Origin: an uncultured Saprospiraceae bacterium | GTDB taxonomy: Bacteria > Bacteroidota > Bacteroidia > Chitinophagales > Saprospiraceae | Assembly (NCBI GenBank): GCA_937941765.1 | Contig: CALDGQ010000083.1 | Coordinates: 1-54,387, forward strand | Direction of reading: 5' to 3' | Length of the DNA: 54,387 bases | Shown here: piece after piece, positions 45,196 through 54,363 of the stretch | How positions within the stretch are numbered: position 1 is the stretch's first letter | Layout of the letters: each line of letters begins with the position of its first letter | Position numbers and translations under genes: made by a program | Notes under the pieces: model-generated | Database searches by the model: none | Told to the model about the DNA's origin: nothing | The model's input: only the letters and a program-made list of their open reading frames with translations

Positions 45196-47457
45196 ATGAA
45201 AGGAAAATACCTTTTATTTCTTGTGTTAAACTTTTCATTTTTAATACAAAATTTGACTGCTCAGACTGCTCGTCAAAGATCCGTTCAAGTAAGTGCAATT
45301 GTCCAAGAGTCACCAGCACGAATTCTATTCAGCTGGCCTGCTGATGATACTGCCACTGGTTACACTGTTTACAAAAAAGCTTTAACCGATAATAACTGGG
45401 GAAATCCAATTGCAACTTTGGCAGGTAATGCTGTTTCATTTACAGATTCAAATGTAAATGTCGGACAAGGATATGAATATGCTTTTTATAAAAAGGAATT
45501 TGACAATGTAGTTACAAATGTCTGTGTCCCTTCTGGATCAACTTTACGATTTGACATCACCGACATGTACGATATTGGACTTTGTTGTAGTTTTGGATAT
45601 GGTGGATATACTGTTGAAGGTTGCGGTCAAGCCTTTGCTTCGGGAGCTGATTTTGGTTCATTTGACACGCATACTTTTACCGTTTGCAATGAAACACCTT
45701 GTACGGACTTAACCATTACTTTAACCCCTGACATGTTTCCTAACAGTACTTCTTGGACCTTAACAGATACTTCAACTGGAATGGAATTGGCTAACTCAGG
45801 CGGAGTAGGTACCTTTATTTCTGAGCGTCCAAAATATGGATACATCTATGCGGGCATCAAAGTACCAGCACTTGAAAACCGCGGAACTATTTTGTTGGTT
45901 TCAGAGGCTAGCTTAAGCAATTCTTTAAGTGCTGAAATCAGTCAGCTTTGGAATGATTGTATCCAGGATGGTTGGAAAGTAAAACGGTTGACAGTCAATA
46001 GTACTGATCCAGTTACCTCTGTCAGAAGTTCAATTCAACAGATTTGGCAAAACACACCTGATTTAACATCCGTCTATTTACTCGGTCATGTCCCGGTTCC
46101 ATATTCTGGAGATATTTTTCCAGATACACATGCAGAGTTTCGAGGAGCGTGGGCTGCGGACACTTATTATGGAGAAATGAATGGAACTTGGACCGACAAT
46201 ATTGCAAATAGAGCAACTGCTTTTTTTGAGCATAACCATAATGTTCCTGGGGATGGCAAATTTGATCAAGGAGGTATACCAACCAAAATGGAATTGCAAG
46301 TTGGACGAGTTGATTTATCGAATTTACCAGCATTTACTTTAAACGAAACAGAATTGACAAGAAATTATTTAATTAAATCGCACAACTTTAAAGTAGGTGC
46401 ATTCAATGTTGAAAGAAGAGGATTGGTAGATGATAATTTTATGCAACAATTTGCAGCTCCAGCAGCCAGTGCTTATAGAAATTTTGCCCCAATGTTTGGT
46501 GCTAGCAACATTGATGAGGTAGATTTTTTAACCAATCTTAATAATACAAGCTATCTCTGGGCTTATGGTTGCGGAAGTGGATCTCATATCAGTTGTGAAG
46601 GTGTTGCAACAACAGAAGAAATCGCTAATAGTAATTTACAAAATGTATTCACCATGTTATTTGGAAGTCAGTTTGGGGATTGGTACTACGAGAATAATTT
46701 ATTGCGAGCACCACTAGCACAAGGTTCGACTTTGACGAATTGTTGGGCAGGAAGTCCAGCGTGGACCTTCCATCATATGGCGATGGGCTATCCAATTGGT
46801 TACAGCGCACTCCGCACAATGAATGCAGATATTGATGACTATTTACCTGGTCCGCAACTGGTACATCTAGGATTGATGGGTGATCCAACATTAAGATTAC
46901 ATTCCGTCAAATCTGCAATAGTCTATAGTGTTGACACAGAGAATAATCAAAATACGATTTCATGGAATCCTCCAATTGGAGAAGATTACGAAGGCTTTTA
47001 TGTTTATAGAAGTGAAACTTTAAATGGTGATTACATCCGAATTTCGAATGATATTGTTACGGAAAATTCATTTACTGATACCAATCCAACTGTTGGCAAT
47101 AATGTCTATATGGTTCGGACTGTCAAATTGGAAACCAGTGGGAGTGGGACGTATTACAATTTAGGGTTGGGAAGTGTAGATTCCATTGATTTTGTTGTTA
47201 GTACAGAAGCAATTGAAGCAAATAACTTATCCATTTTCCCAAATCCGAATCATGGTCAATTTAATGTTGAGATTTTAAGCAATCAACAAAAGGATGCAGT
47301 GTTGAAAATTCATGATTTGACTGGGAAATTGTTTTATGAAACTAAATTGGATACCAATCGAGAAACGATAACACTTACTGATTTCCCTGCTGGAATTTAT
47401 ATGCTTTCGATTGATGGTGAAAATTTAAAGTATCGAGAGAAATTAGTAGTTGAGTAA
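45196..47457 (+). CDS. T9SS-exported protein with gingipain-like core (tandem paralog 2)
   Basis: 753 residues, closely related to the protein at 42405 and evidently a duplicate. After the signal peptide (about 1-22) come the FN3-like unit, the nested Cys domain (DITDMYDIGLCCSFGYGGYT, DMFPNSTSWTLTD), and the core with LLGHVPVPYSGD, WAYGCGSGSH (Cys459, His464), TMLFGSQFGDWYYENN and LGLMGDPTLRLH. The Cys and His in the YGCGxGSH motif are shared by both paralogs and are the best candidates for key residues. Unlike paralog 1 it lacks the extra domain of about 90 residues before the sorting domain (IFPNPNHG). It has its own promoter and terminator. The function is unknown. Confidence 0.8.
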   Translation: MKGKYLLFLVLNFSFLIQNLTAQTARQRSVQVSAIVQESPARILFSWPADDTATGYTVYKKALTDNNWGNPIATLAGNAVSFTDSNVNVGQGYEYAFYKKEFDNVVTNVCVPSGSTLRFDITDMYDIGLCCSFGYGGYTVEGCGQAFASGADFGSFDTHTFTVCNETPCTDLTITLTPDMFPNSTSWTLTDTSTGMELANSGGVGTFISERPKYGYIYAGIKVPALENRGTILLVSEASLSNSLSAEISQLWNDCIQDGWKVKRLTVNSTDPVTSVRSSIQQIWQNTPDLTSVYLLGHVPVPYSGDIFPDTHAEFRGAWAADTYYGEMNGTWTDNIANRATAFFEHNHNVPGDGKFDQGGIPTKMELQVGRVDLSNLPAFTLNETELTRNYLIKSHNFKVGAFNVERRGLVDDNFMQQFAAPAASAYRNFAPMFGASNIDEVDFLTNLNNTSYLWAYGCGSGSHISCEGVATTEEIANSNLQNVFTMLFGSQFGDWYYENNLLRAPLAQGSTLTNCWAGSPAWTFHHMAMGYPIGYSALRTMNADIDDYLPGPQLVHLGLMGDPTLRLHSVKSAIVYSVDTENNQNTISWNPPIGEDYEGFYVYRSETLNGDYIRISNDIVTENSFTDTNPTVGNNVYMVRTVKLETSGSGTYYNLGLGSVDSIDFVVSTEAIEANNLSIFPNPNHGQFNVEILSNQQKDAVLKIHDLTGKLFYETKLDTNRETITLTDFPAGIYMLSIDGENLKYREKLVVE

Positions 47458-47535
47458 TTTCTGCCTTGAAAGGGCTTCGCAAGATGGAAAAGATCGGTAA
47501 GGTTCAAATTTAGTAATTCGCTAATTAGTTGTAAT

Positions 47536-47585
47536 TGCCCTTTTAAGGATTTTCATAATTATGTATCCTTAAAAGGGCATTTTTC
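47536..47585 (+). terminator. Terminator of tandem paralog 2
   Basis: Perfect 15-base arms TGCCCTTTTAAGGAT / ATCCTTAAAAGGGCA with a 14-base loop and a T run. Confidence 0.92.
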
Positions 47586-47721
47586 TATTTAATAAAATCT
47601 ATTAAACAGCTAATTTCATTCAATTCATTAAACCCAAAGAAGCCCTTGCAAGGATTGCCTCATCTTTTTAAACTTTCCAACAACCTTTTCTTATTTTGTG
47701 CCGCTCAAAGACGTACATCCT

Positions 47722-48603
47722 ATGATTTTAATAGACGGAAAGAAACTAGCTAATGACATCAAATCTGAAATTGCTGAAGAGGTTAAAGCTTTAGTTGAAA
47801 CCACCGGAAATACACCTCATCTTGCCGCAGTATTGGTCGGCGATAATCCAGCCAGTCAATCTTATATTCGCAACAAAGTTAGATCCTGTGAAAAAGTTGG
47901 TTTCAATTCTACCCTAATTGAAAGACCAGATACCATAACTCAAAGTGAATTATTAGAAGTAATTGAAAAATTAAACGAAGATGAAGATATTGATGGATTT
48001 ATTGTTCAATTACCACTTCCAAAACATATTGATGAAGTTGCAGTAACGTTGGCAATCGATCCCAAAAAAGATGTTGACGGTTTTCATCCAACGAATTTTG
48101 GTCGGATGGCGCAAGGTTTATCTGCGTATTTACCAGCGACTCCTTTTGGAATTTTAAAGATATTAGAAAGATATAAAATTGAAGTTGAAGGAAAAGAGTG
48201 CGTAGTGTTAGGTAGATCTAATATTGTTGGTTCACCTATCAGTATTTTATTGTCTCGAAAAGCAACTCCTGGAAATGCTACGGTTTCATTATGTCATAGC
48301 AGAACGAAAGATTTAAAATTCCATACGCAAAATGCAGACATCTTAATTGTTGCTTTAGGAAAAACTGAATTTGTTACTGCTGATATGGTAAAAGAAGGAG
48401 CTGTTGTCATTGACGTTGGAATCAATCGAGTCGATGATGAGACCGCTAAACGTGGCTATCGATTACGAGGCGATGTGAAATTTGATGAAGTAGCTCCAAA
48501 ATGTAGCTATATAACCCCAGTTCCTGGCGGAGTAGGGCCGATGACCGTTACTGCCTTATTAATGAACACCCTGAAAGCTTGCCGAAATGAAATCTACAAG
48601 TGA
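47722..48603 (+). CDS. folD: Methylenetetrahydrofolate dehydrogenase / methenyltetrahydrofolate cyclohydrolase
   Basis: 293 residues from MILIDGKKLANDIKSE; a GTG eight codons upstream is less likely. Typical FolD motifs are SQSYIRNKVRSCEKVGF with the catalytic Lys, EDIDGFIVQLPLPKHI, VVLGRSNIVGSP for the nucleotide, and PVPGGVGPMTVTALLMNT near the end. The enzyme interconverts methylene-, methenyl- and formyl-tetrahydrofolate for purine and formyl-Met synthesis. It is cytoplasmic and of normal length. Its last 17 bases overlap the prmA start, so the two are translationally coupled. Confidence 0.95.
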   Translation: MILIDGKKLANDIKSEIAEEVKALVETTGNTPHLAAVLVGDNPASQSYIRNKVRSCEKVGFNSTLIERPDTITQSELLEVIEKLNEDEDIDGFIVQLPLPKHIDEVAVTLAIDPKKDVDGFHPTNFGRMAQGLSAYLPATPFGILKILERYKIEVEGKECVVLGRSNIVGSPISILLSRKATPGNATVSLCHSRTKDLKFHTQNADILIVALGKTEFVTADMVKEGAVVIDVGINRVDDETAKRGYRLRGDVKFDEVAPKCSYITPVPGGVGPMTVTALLMNTLKACRNEIYK

Positions 48604-49423
48604 TTATTATCAAATAGATTTTCCAATTGACGACAAACAAAACGAGCTTTTGTTTGCAAAATTATCTATATTGTCTATAGAATCTTTTGTAGTTGAAGAC
48701 CAAAAAATCTCGGGCTACTTACCTGTTGACAACTTCAATTCCGATATAGAAAAAGAACTCAATACATTAGCAACTGAGTTTAAAACTGTTTGGATAAAAG
48801 AACTACTCCCCGGCAAAAATTGGAACCAAGTTTGGGAATCCAATTTCAACCCAATCCGAATCGATGACTTCTGTCATATTATTGCAGAGTTCCATACCTC
48901 TATTCCGATAATTCAACATGAGATAAAAATCCATCCAGAAATGGCTTTTGGTACAGGTCATCATGAAACAACCTATATGATGATCAAATCAATGAAAACT
49001 ATTGATTTTACCAATAAATCTGTCTTTGACTTTGGTTGTGGTACTGGAATACTGGCCATTTTAGCAGAAATGTTGGATGCAAAAGAAATTGAAGCAATAG
49101 ATTATGATGAAACTGCAACTGAAAATACATTGGTAAACATCAAAAAAAACGATTGCCAACGAATTGAAGTAAAGACAGGAACCTTAGAAGTATCGAAAAA
49201 CAAAAAATTTGACATTATTTTAGCAAATATCAATAGAACGATAATTTTACAAAGCCTTGAGTCGTTGTATGGTATGTTAAATAGCGGAGGAATCATCCTT
49301 TTTTCAGGTATCCTTAATACTGATAAAGATATGGTTATCGAAGCAGCAACAAAATGTGGATTTATCCAAAAGAAAAAATATCATTTGAATGAATGGATTT
49401 GCCTACATTTAATTAAAAACTAA
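48587..49423 (+). CDS. prmA: Ribosomal protein L11 methyltransferase
   Basis: 278 residues. HPEMAFGTGHHETTYMMI (about 116-133) and VFDFGCGTGILAILAEML (the SAM-binding motif I) are the PrmA signatures. DIILANINRTIILQ supplies the motif IV Asn region, close to the NIxxxxL form of this family. PrmA trimethylates lysines and the N-terminus of ribosomal protein L11. It is a cytoplasmic, single-domain catalytic protein with an N-terminal substrate domain (about 1-85). It overlaps folD by 17 bases and precedes a giant secreted protein gene by 20 bases, so all three may be one transcript. Confidence 0.93.
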   Translation: MKSTSDYYQIDFPIDDKQNELLFAKLSILSIESFVVEDQKISGYLPVDNFNSDIEKELNTLATEFKTVWIKELLPGKNWNQVWESNFNPIRIDDFCHIIAEFHTSIPIIQHEIKIHPEMAFGTGHHETTYMMIKSMKTIDFTNKSVFDFGCGTGILAILAEMLDAKEIEAIDYDETATENTLVNIKKNDCQRIEVKTGTLEVSKNKKFDIILANINRTIILQSLESLYGMLNSGGIILFSGILNTDKDMVIEAATKCGFIQKKKYHLNEWICLHLIKN

Positions 49424-49443
49424 GGAATAAACACTAACCGAAT

Positions 49444-52400
49444 ATGCAAAAGCATACACTACTAACACTAATTGCACTTATCTTTGCAACCAGTCTTTCT
49501 GCCCAAAGAATGACTACCTTTCTCAATACCAAAGATGGTTTTTTGACTCAGTTGGAAAATTTCATGACCACTAGTAAAACAGAGGCTATGCAACAATCTT
49601 ACAAAGACTTTGAAGAATCTTTCAATTCAGGATTATTTACGGATAGCGAATTTCAACAAATTCTAAAAACCGGAAATAATATGTTGGGGCAAAAGATGAC
49701 TGCGTCTCCTTATTTCAAAGATTATTTAAAAGCATTGGTGATTGTCAAAAATCATGAATTGGGAGAAACCCGATTTAAAGATTGGCACAATGTATTGGAC
49801 CAAATGATTGCGAACATTGAGAATCGTAAGTTGAAACCTTACAAGGAATTTCTAAAATTTTCCATTCCTTTTTATGATACACAGACGATGCGTTTTTCTA
49901 AGGGTGGTGTCAATTGGATCGCAGATGCTTCCCGATATGAAGCTGTATTTGAAGACCAAAAACCTATTATCAAATTCAATGAAGTCAACGTAATCGCTGC
50001 TCGAAAAAAAGATACCATTAGTATCAATAATACACAAGGTCAATTTTTCCCATTAGAAAAGAAATGGGTTGGCAAATCTGGAAAAGTGGATTGGGATCGT
50101 TTTAGTACAATGGATGAATCGACTTATGCAGAATTTGGAGCGTACGAAATCGATATGACGAAAACGTTATATAAGGTTAGCAATGTCAAATTCTATTTTG
50201 ATGATTTATTCCCTGGTAAAGCTATTGTTGGAAATTTCCAAGACAAAATCATGACTACTTCTAATGATGATGGCGGTTCTTATCCTCGTTTTGAATCAAT
50301 TGACACGGCTTTGGTCATTACTAATTTAGGAGAAGGATTGAGATATACAGGTGGTTTCAAAATGAATGGAAATACCATCTATGGTCAAGGAACTGATTAT
50401 GTAAAAGCCAACATTAAATTTGAAGGTGCAGGAAATGTAAAGTACAATTGTACGGCGGATTTATTCGTAATGAAAAAGGAAGAGAAAATAGTTGGTGAAA
50501 GGGTAGAGACGGTTCTTTATTTTGACCAAGATTCAATCTATCACCCGTCAGCCAACATCAAATATGATATTCCCAATCAATTGTTAAGTTTGAACAGAGG
50601 AAAAAGAGGAAGTGATAGAAATCCATTTTTTAGTTCCTACCACAAAGTAAATGTAGATGTTGATAAATTAGATTGGGTAGTAAACACGGATTCAATTTTG
50701 TTTGGAAAGAAAACCTTGTCACTAGGAAATGATAGAAATGAATTAATGCTAGAGTCATTCGATTATTTTGAAGAAGGAGATTATAGAAGACTTCAAAATA
50801 TATCTACTACAAATCCACTGGCGACCTTAAAAAGAGTAGCCGATGAAGAAGGAATGACAAAAATTGATGCAAATGTGATTGCAAAAAAAATGAATCCTAA
50901 ATTTGATCATACCAGTATTCAAAGTCTGTTGTATGATTTAGTTGCGCAAGGATTTGTCAATTACGATAGTGAAAAACAAGTGGTTGAATTGAGAAAAAAA
51001 GTTTTCCATTATGCAGACGCCAGTCAAAAGAAAGTGGATTATGATCGATTAAAAATTCTATCTAAATCGAAAGAAACCAATGCAATTATCAACTTGTCAA
51101 ACAAAGGCATCATTTCAAATGGTGTTAAAAGATTGGAATTCAGTCCTGCTCAAAAAGTAGCTTTGATTCCAAATGGGGAGCAAATTGTTATGCTGAAGAA
51201 TAGAAATATGGATTTTGATGGCAAATTATATGCTGGACTTTCTGTGATGCAAGGAAAAGATTATCATTTTGATTATGATGAATTTAAAATTACCATGGAT
51301 TCTATTCGTTATTTTGACTTATTTGTTCCAGATGGCACAGAAGATGAGAAAGGAAATCCTAACGCTTTTTCTATTTCAAGTCGACTAGAACATGTAAGTG
51401 GTGTGTTATTAATTGATGCGCCTCAAAACAAATCTGGATCTGAAGATTTAGCAACTTTCCCATCTTTCAATACTTCTGGTCCTTCCTATGTTTATTATGA
51501 CAAGCAGGAAAATCATAATGGAGCTTACAAACGAGACTCTTTCTATTATCAATTAGACAAATTCAACTTCAATAGTATTGATAAATTTACCAAAGAAGAT
51601 GTTGAATTTAAAGGAAATTTAATCTCTGCAGACATCTTTCCAAAGTTTAAAGAAAAATTAGTTTTAAGAGAAGAAGATCAGTCATTGGGTTTTGTACACA
51701 CAACTCCTGACAAAGGTCGTGCACTATATACTGGAAAAGGGAATTATATTGGTGAAATTGATTTAAGTAATGCAGGATTATTTGGAAAAGGAAATGTGGA
51801 ATATCTGTATTCTAATTTTGACTCAGAAGATATTTTATTCCGTCCAAAAAAATTGACAGCTTCTGCTGAAAAATTTGACCTAAAAGAAATCAGAACAGCT
51901 GCTTTGGAAGTTCCACAAGTATCAGGTGTCGACGTGAATATCAATTGGAAACCTTACACAGACTCTATGTATGTGAATACTAAAGAGTTGCCATTCGATT
52001 TTTTCAAAGAAAATGATCACCAACTAGATGGCACGATGGTAATAACGCCAGGTGGTGTATTTGGTGATGGAAAATTTGAATGGTCCAAAGGAATCTTCTC
52101 TTCTGACTTATTTGATTTCGGTGCGTATCTTGTTTTATCAGATACTGCCAATTTAAAAATTAAAGCAGTAGGTGATGATTTTGCATTTGATACTAGAAAC
52201 GTAAATGGAAAGTTAGATTTCGATAAAAAAGTTGGAAAATTTAAAGGAAATTCTGATGCAATTGCAACTAGTTTGCCCGTAAACAAATACGAGACTTCTA
52301 TGAACGAGTTTGATTGGGATATGGCGAATGAGACGATTAAGTTTAAAGCATTGGATGGTTTATCAACTTTCTTGTCGGTTCACCCAGAACAAGATTCAAT

Positions 52401-53967
52401 GACTTTTCAGGGAGCAACTGCTTTTTATGATCTGAAAACAAACCTATTGAGTGTTGGAGGTGTACCTCATATTGTTACTGCCGATGCCTTTGTATATGCT
52501 GATAATGGGGATGTTGAAATTCAGCCAGGAGGAATGATGACTAGACTTGAAAATGCTAAGATTGTTTGTGATACAACCAACAAACATCACGTCATCAATC
52601 GAGCAACAGTTGATGTTTTGGGAAGAAAATTATATAAAGCAAAAGGTTTTTACGAGTACAATGTTGGAACACACAAGCAGGAAATTGAATTTACAGATAT
52701 CATCGGTACTCGTATCGGGAAAGGAGCAAGACATGAGAAAGCAACAGAAACTAGAGCTACGGGAACTGTAACAGAAGCAGATAATTTCTTCATCGATGAT
52801 AAGTTAGAATTTAGAGGAGACATCGCTTTAGCCGCCAACTCTAAAGAATTGCAGTTTGAAGGATTTGCTAAATTGGATGCCCCTAATTTATCCACTTCTG
52901 ATTGGTTCTCTACTAAATTTGAAGGAGACAAAGACAACTTGATATTGAATTTTGATGAACCAAAAACTTATAAAGGTTATCCTGTACGTTGTGGATTATT
53001 TATCAATGGAGAAAGAGGAAATGCGTACACTAGTATCATGGCTACATTGCCTGCAAGAAAAGACCGAGCTATTTTGGATGCAAGAGGGATGATGAAATTT
53101 GACGAAGCCAATAACAACTTTATATTCGGTGACTCTTTAAAAGTGATTTCTGATTTCAAACAAGGGAGATCATTAAAGTACAATGTTATCAACAACGATG
53201 TTCTTTTCGAAGGGCCATTAAATATTGGGAGTGGACTAAAACATGTGGATCTAAAGACAGCTGGATATGGTCGTACCTCAATCAAAATGGCCAAAGACAC
53301 TGCTAGTGTTTCCAATAATGTATTAGAAGTGGATGCAATGGCATCTGTAGATTTTTACTTTCCAGAAAAAGTAATGAAGATCATGATCAATGATTTGAAG
53401 CAATCTACTTTCGATGCAAGTACGCCAAACTACCAGAAAAATATTGTTCAATTTGGAAGAACACTTTCCGAATTTATTCCAGATTCCAAAAAACTATTTG
53501 GAACAATGGCGGAAGTGCAAGCGAAAAACTATCTTGATTTTCCTAAAAAAGATAACAACTTTAAATTTTTGTTATCAGAATTGAATTTGAAATGGGATGC
53601 GGATTATCGTTCATTCGTTACTAGAAAATCTAAGAATGGTTTGTATAGTGTCAATGGCGAATACATCGATAAACTGGTTGAAATGTATTTGGAAGTGAGA
53701 ATGCCACCAAATGAAGATGATCGTTTTTACATTTACATCAAGTCGCCAAGTGATTATTTCTATTTCTTCGGTTACAAAGAAGGTATCATGAATGTATCTT
53801 CTAACAATCAGAAATTTGTCGATGCATTGATGGGTTTAAAAACCAAAGAATTAATTAGAACCACTAAGATAAAAGGTGAAGATGATGACGTCTATGAAAT
53901 TGCTCCTGTTGATGCTGCCACTGCTAATCGGTTTTTGATGAGAGCTAAGGCGGTGCAGGGGAAGTAA
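49444..53967 (+). CDS. Very large conserved-type secreted protein of unknown function
   Basis: 1507 residues with a signal peptide (about 1-20, SLSAQ). The rest is beta-rich with no Cys clusters, few aromatic repeats and no T9SS sorting domain; it ends FLMRAKAVQGK. Between about 440 and 550 a short helical stretch (RVADEEGMTKIDANVIAKKM, LLYDLVAQGFVNYD) interrupts the beta pattern. Repeated strand-like phrases (FDGKLYAGLSVMQGKDYHF, GKGNVEYLYSNF, LQFEGFAKLDAPNLS) suggest an elongated beta scaffold like those of lipid- or LPS-transfer proteins, which is only a structural guess. It is probably periplasmic or associated with the outer membrane. I do not recognise the family. It begins 20 bases after prmA. 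Confidence 0.8.
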   Translation: MQKHTLLTLIALIFATSLSAQRMTTFLNTKDGFLTQLENFMTTSKTEAMQQSYKDFEESFNSGLFTDSEFQQILKTGNNMLGQKMTASPYFKDYLKALVIVKNHELGETRFKDWHNVLDQMIANIENRKLKPYKEFLKFSIPFYDTQTMRFSKGGVNWIADASRYEAVFEDQKPIIKFNEVNVIAARKKDTISINNTQGQFFPLEKKWVGKSGKVDWDRFSTMDESTYAEFGAYEIDMTKTLYKVSNVKFYFDDLFPGKAIVGNFQDKIMTTSNDDGGSYPRFESIDTALVITNLGEGLRYTGGFKMNGNTIYGQGTDYVKANIKFEGAGNVKYNCTADLFVMKKEEKIVGERVETVLYFDQDSIYHPSANIKYDIPNQLLSLNRGKRGSDRNPFFSSYHKVNVDVDKLDWVVNTDSILFGKKTLSLGNDRNELMLESFDYFEEGDYRRLQNISTTNPLATLKRVADEEGMTKIDANVIAKKMNPKFDHTSIQSLLYDLVAQGFVNYDSEKQVVELRKKVFHYADASQKKVDYDRLKILSKSKETNAIINLSNKGIISNGVKRLEFSPAQKVALIPNGEQIVMLKNRNMDFDGKLYAGLSVMQGKDYHFDYDEFKITMDSIRYFDLFVPDGTEDEKGNPNAFSISSRLEHVSGVLLIDAPQNKSGSEDLATFPSFNTSGPSYVYYDKQENHNGAYKRDSFYYQLDKFNFNSIDKFTKEDVEFKGNLISADIFPKFKEKLVLREEDQSLGFVHTTPDKGRALYTGKGNYIGEIDLSNAGLFGKGNVEYLYSNFDSEDILFRPKKLTASAEKFDLKEIRTAALEVPQVSGVDVNINWKPYTDSMYVNTKELPFDFFKENDHQLDGTMVITPGGVFGDGKFEWSKGIFSSDLFDFGAYLVLSDTANLKIKAVGDDFAFDTRNVNGKLDFDKKVGKFKGNSDAIATSLPVNKYETSMNEFDWDMANETIKFKALDGLSTFLSVHPEQDSMTFQGATAFYDLKTNLLSVGGVPHIVTADAFVYADNGDVEIQPGGMMTRLENAKIVCDTTNKHHVINRATVDVLGRKLYKAKGFYEYNVGTHKQEIEFTDIIGTRIGKGARHEKATETRATGTVTEADNFFIDDKLEFRGDIALAANSKELQFEGFAKLDAPNLSTSDWFSTKFEGDKDNLILNFDEPKTYKGYPVRCGLFINGERGNAYTSIMATLPARKDRAILDARGMMKFDEANNNFIFGDSLKVISDFKQGRSLKYNVINNDVLFEGPLNIGSGLKHVDLKTAGYGRTSIKMAKDTASVSNNVLEVDAMASVDFYFPEKVMKIMINDLKQSTFDASTPNYQKNIVQFGRTLSEFIPDSKKLFGTMAEVQAKNYLDFPKKDNNFKFLLSELNLKWDADYRSFVTRKSKNGLYSVNGEYIDKLVEMYLEVRMPPNEDDRFYIYIKSPSDYFYFFGYKEGIMNVSSNNQKFVDALMGLKTKELIRTTKIKGEDDDVYEIAPVDAATANRFLMRAKAVQGK

Positions 53968-54027
53968 TTGAGATTATTTTATGTAGTTTTATTGTTATTT
54001 ATTCTTGTAGTTTTTGAAATGCTTTGT

Positions 54028-54140
54028 TGAAATTGAACCGCAGAATATCGAACCGTAGAATATCGAATGTCGAAGTGGAGCTCGTGGACAAAAGTAAGCG
54101 AGTTAGTTAGTTTTACGTCATCCTCGCGTATCAATGTCAT
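54028..54140. repeat. Dispersed inverted-repeat element, copy 2
   Basis: Begins AAATTGAACCGCAGAATATC, with an internal direct repeat (ATATCGAACCGTAGAATATC), then the ATCGAATGTCGAAGT and CGTGGACAA words shared with bases 1-30, and a TCCTCGCGTATCAA centre like bases 61-73. Compared with copy 1, its left arm is present, while copy 1 shows the right arm. Confidence 0.65.
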
Positions 54141-54199
54141 GGAAATAGGCAATATATTGTTACAAAAATGTCAGTATTTCGCCAAAAATTGAATACTAA

Positions 54200-54254
54200 C
54201 TTGCTTGTCATCCTGAGCTTTGGCTTTGCCAAGATGTCGAAGGATCAAGCAAGT
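54200..54254. repeat. CATCCTGAGC-type REP repeat, copy 4
   Basis: ACTTGCTTGTCATCCTGAGC at the left and GTCGAAGGATCAAGCAAGT at the right are complementary at their ends and would fold into one hairpin. Nearly identical to the copy at 36917-36974. Confidence 0.85.
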
Positions 54255-54265
54255 ATTCCGGTTTT

Positions 54266-54363
54266 AAATTTCGACCTTAGTGGAGAAATCTAACTCAAAT
54301 CGGAGCTGAAATTATTAATTACAAGCATCTGCTGAGATAGATTTCTCCACAAGGTCGAAATTT
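54266..54363. repeat. Long palindromic repeat at the right edge
   Basis: AAATTTCGACCT..GTGGAGAAATCTA (54266-54292) is complementary to TAGATTTCTCCAC..GGTCGAAATTT (54338-54363), with about 45 bases between. The arms match at 24 or more positions. The wording resembles a second family of dispersed GGTCGAAAT-type repeats. No gene lies inside. Confidence 0.85.

Noticed and set aside
46022..46333. Antisense 103-codon frame inside the second tandem T9SS gene
   Set aside because: The sense gene has clear domains, promoter and terminator; the antisense frame has no features.
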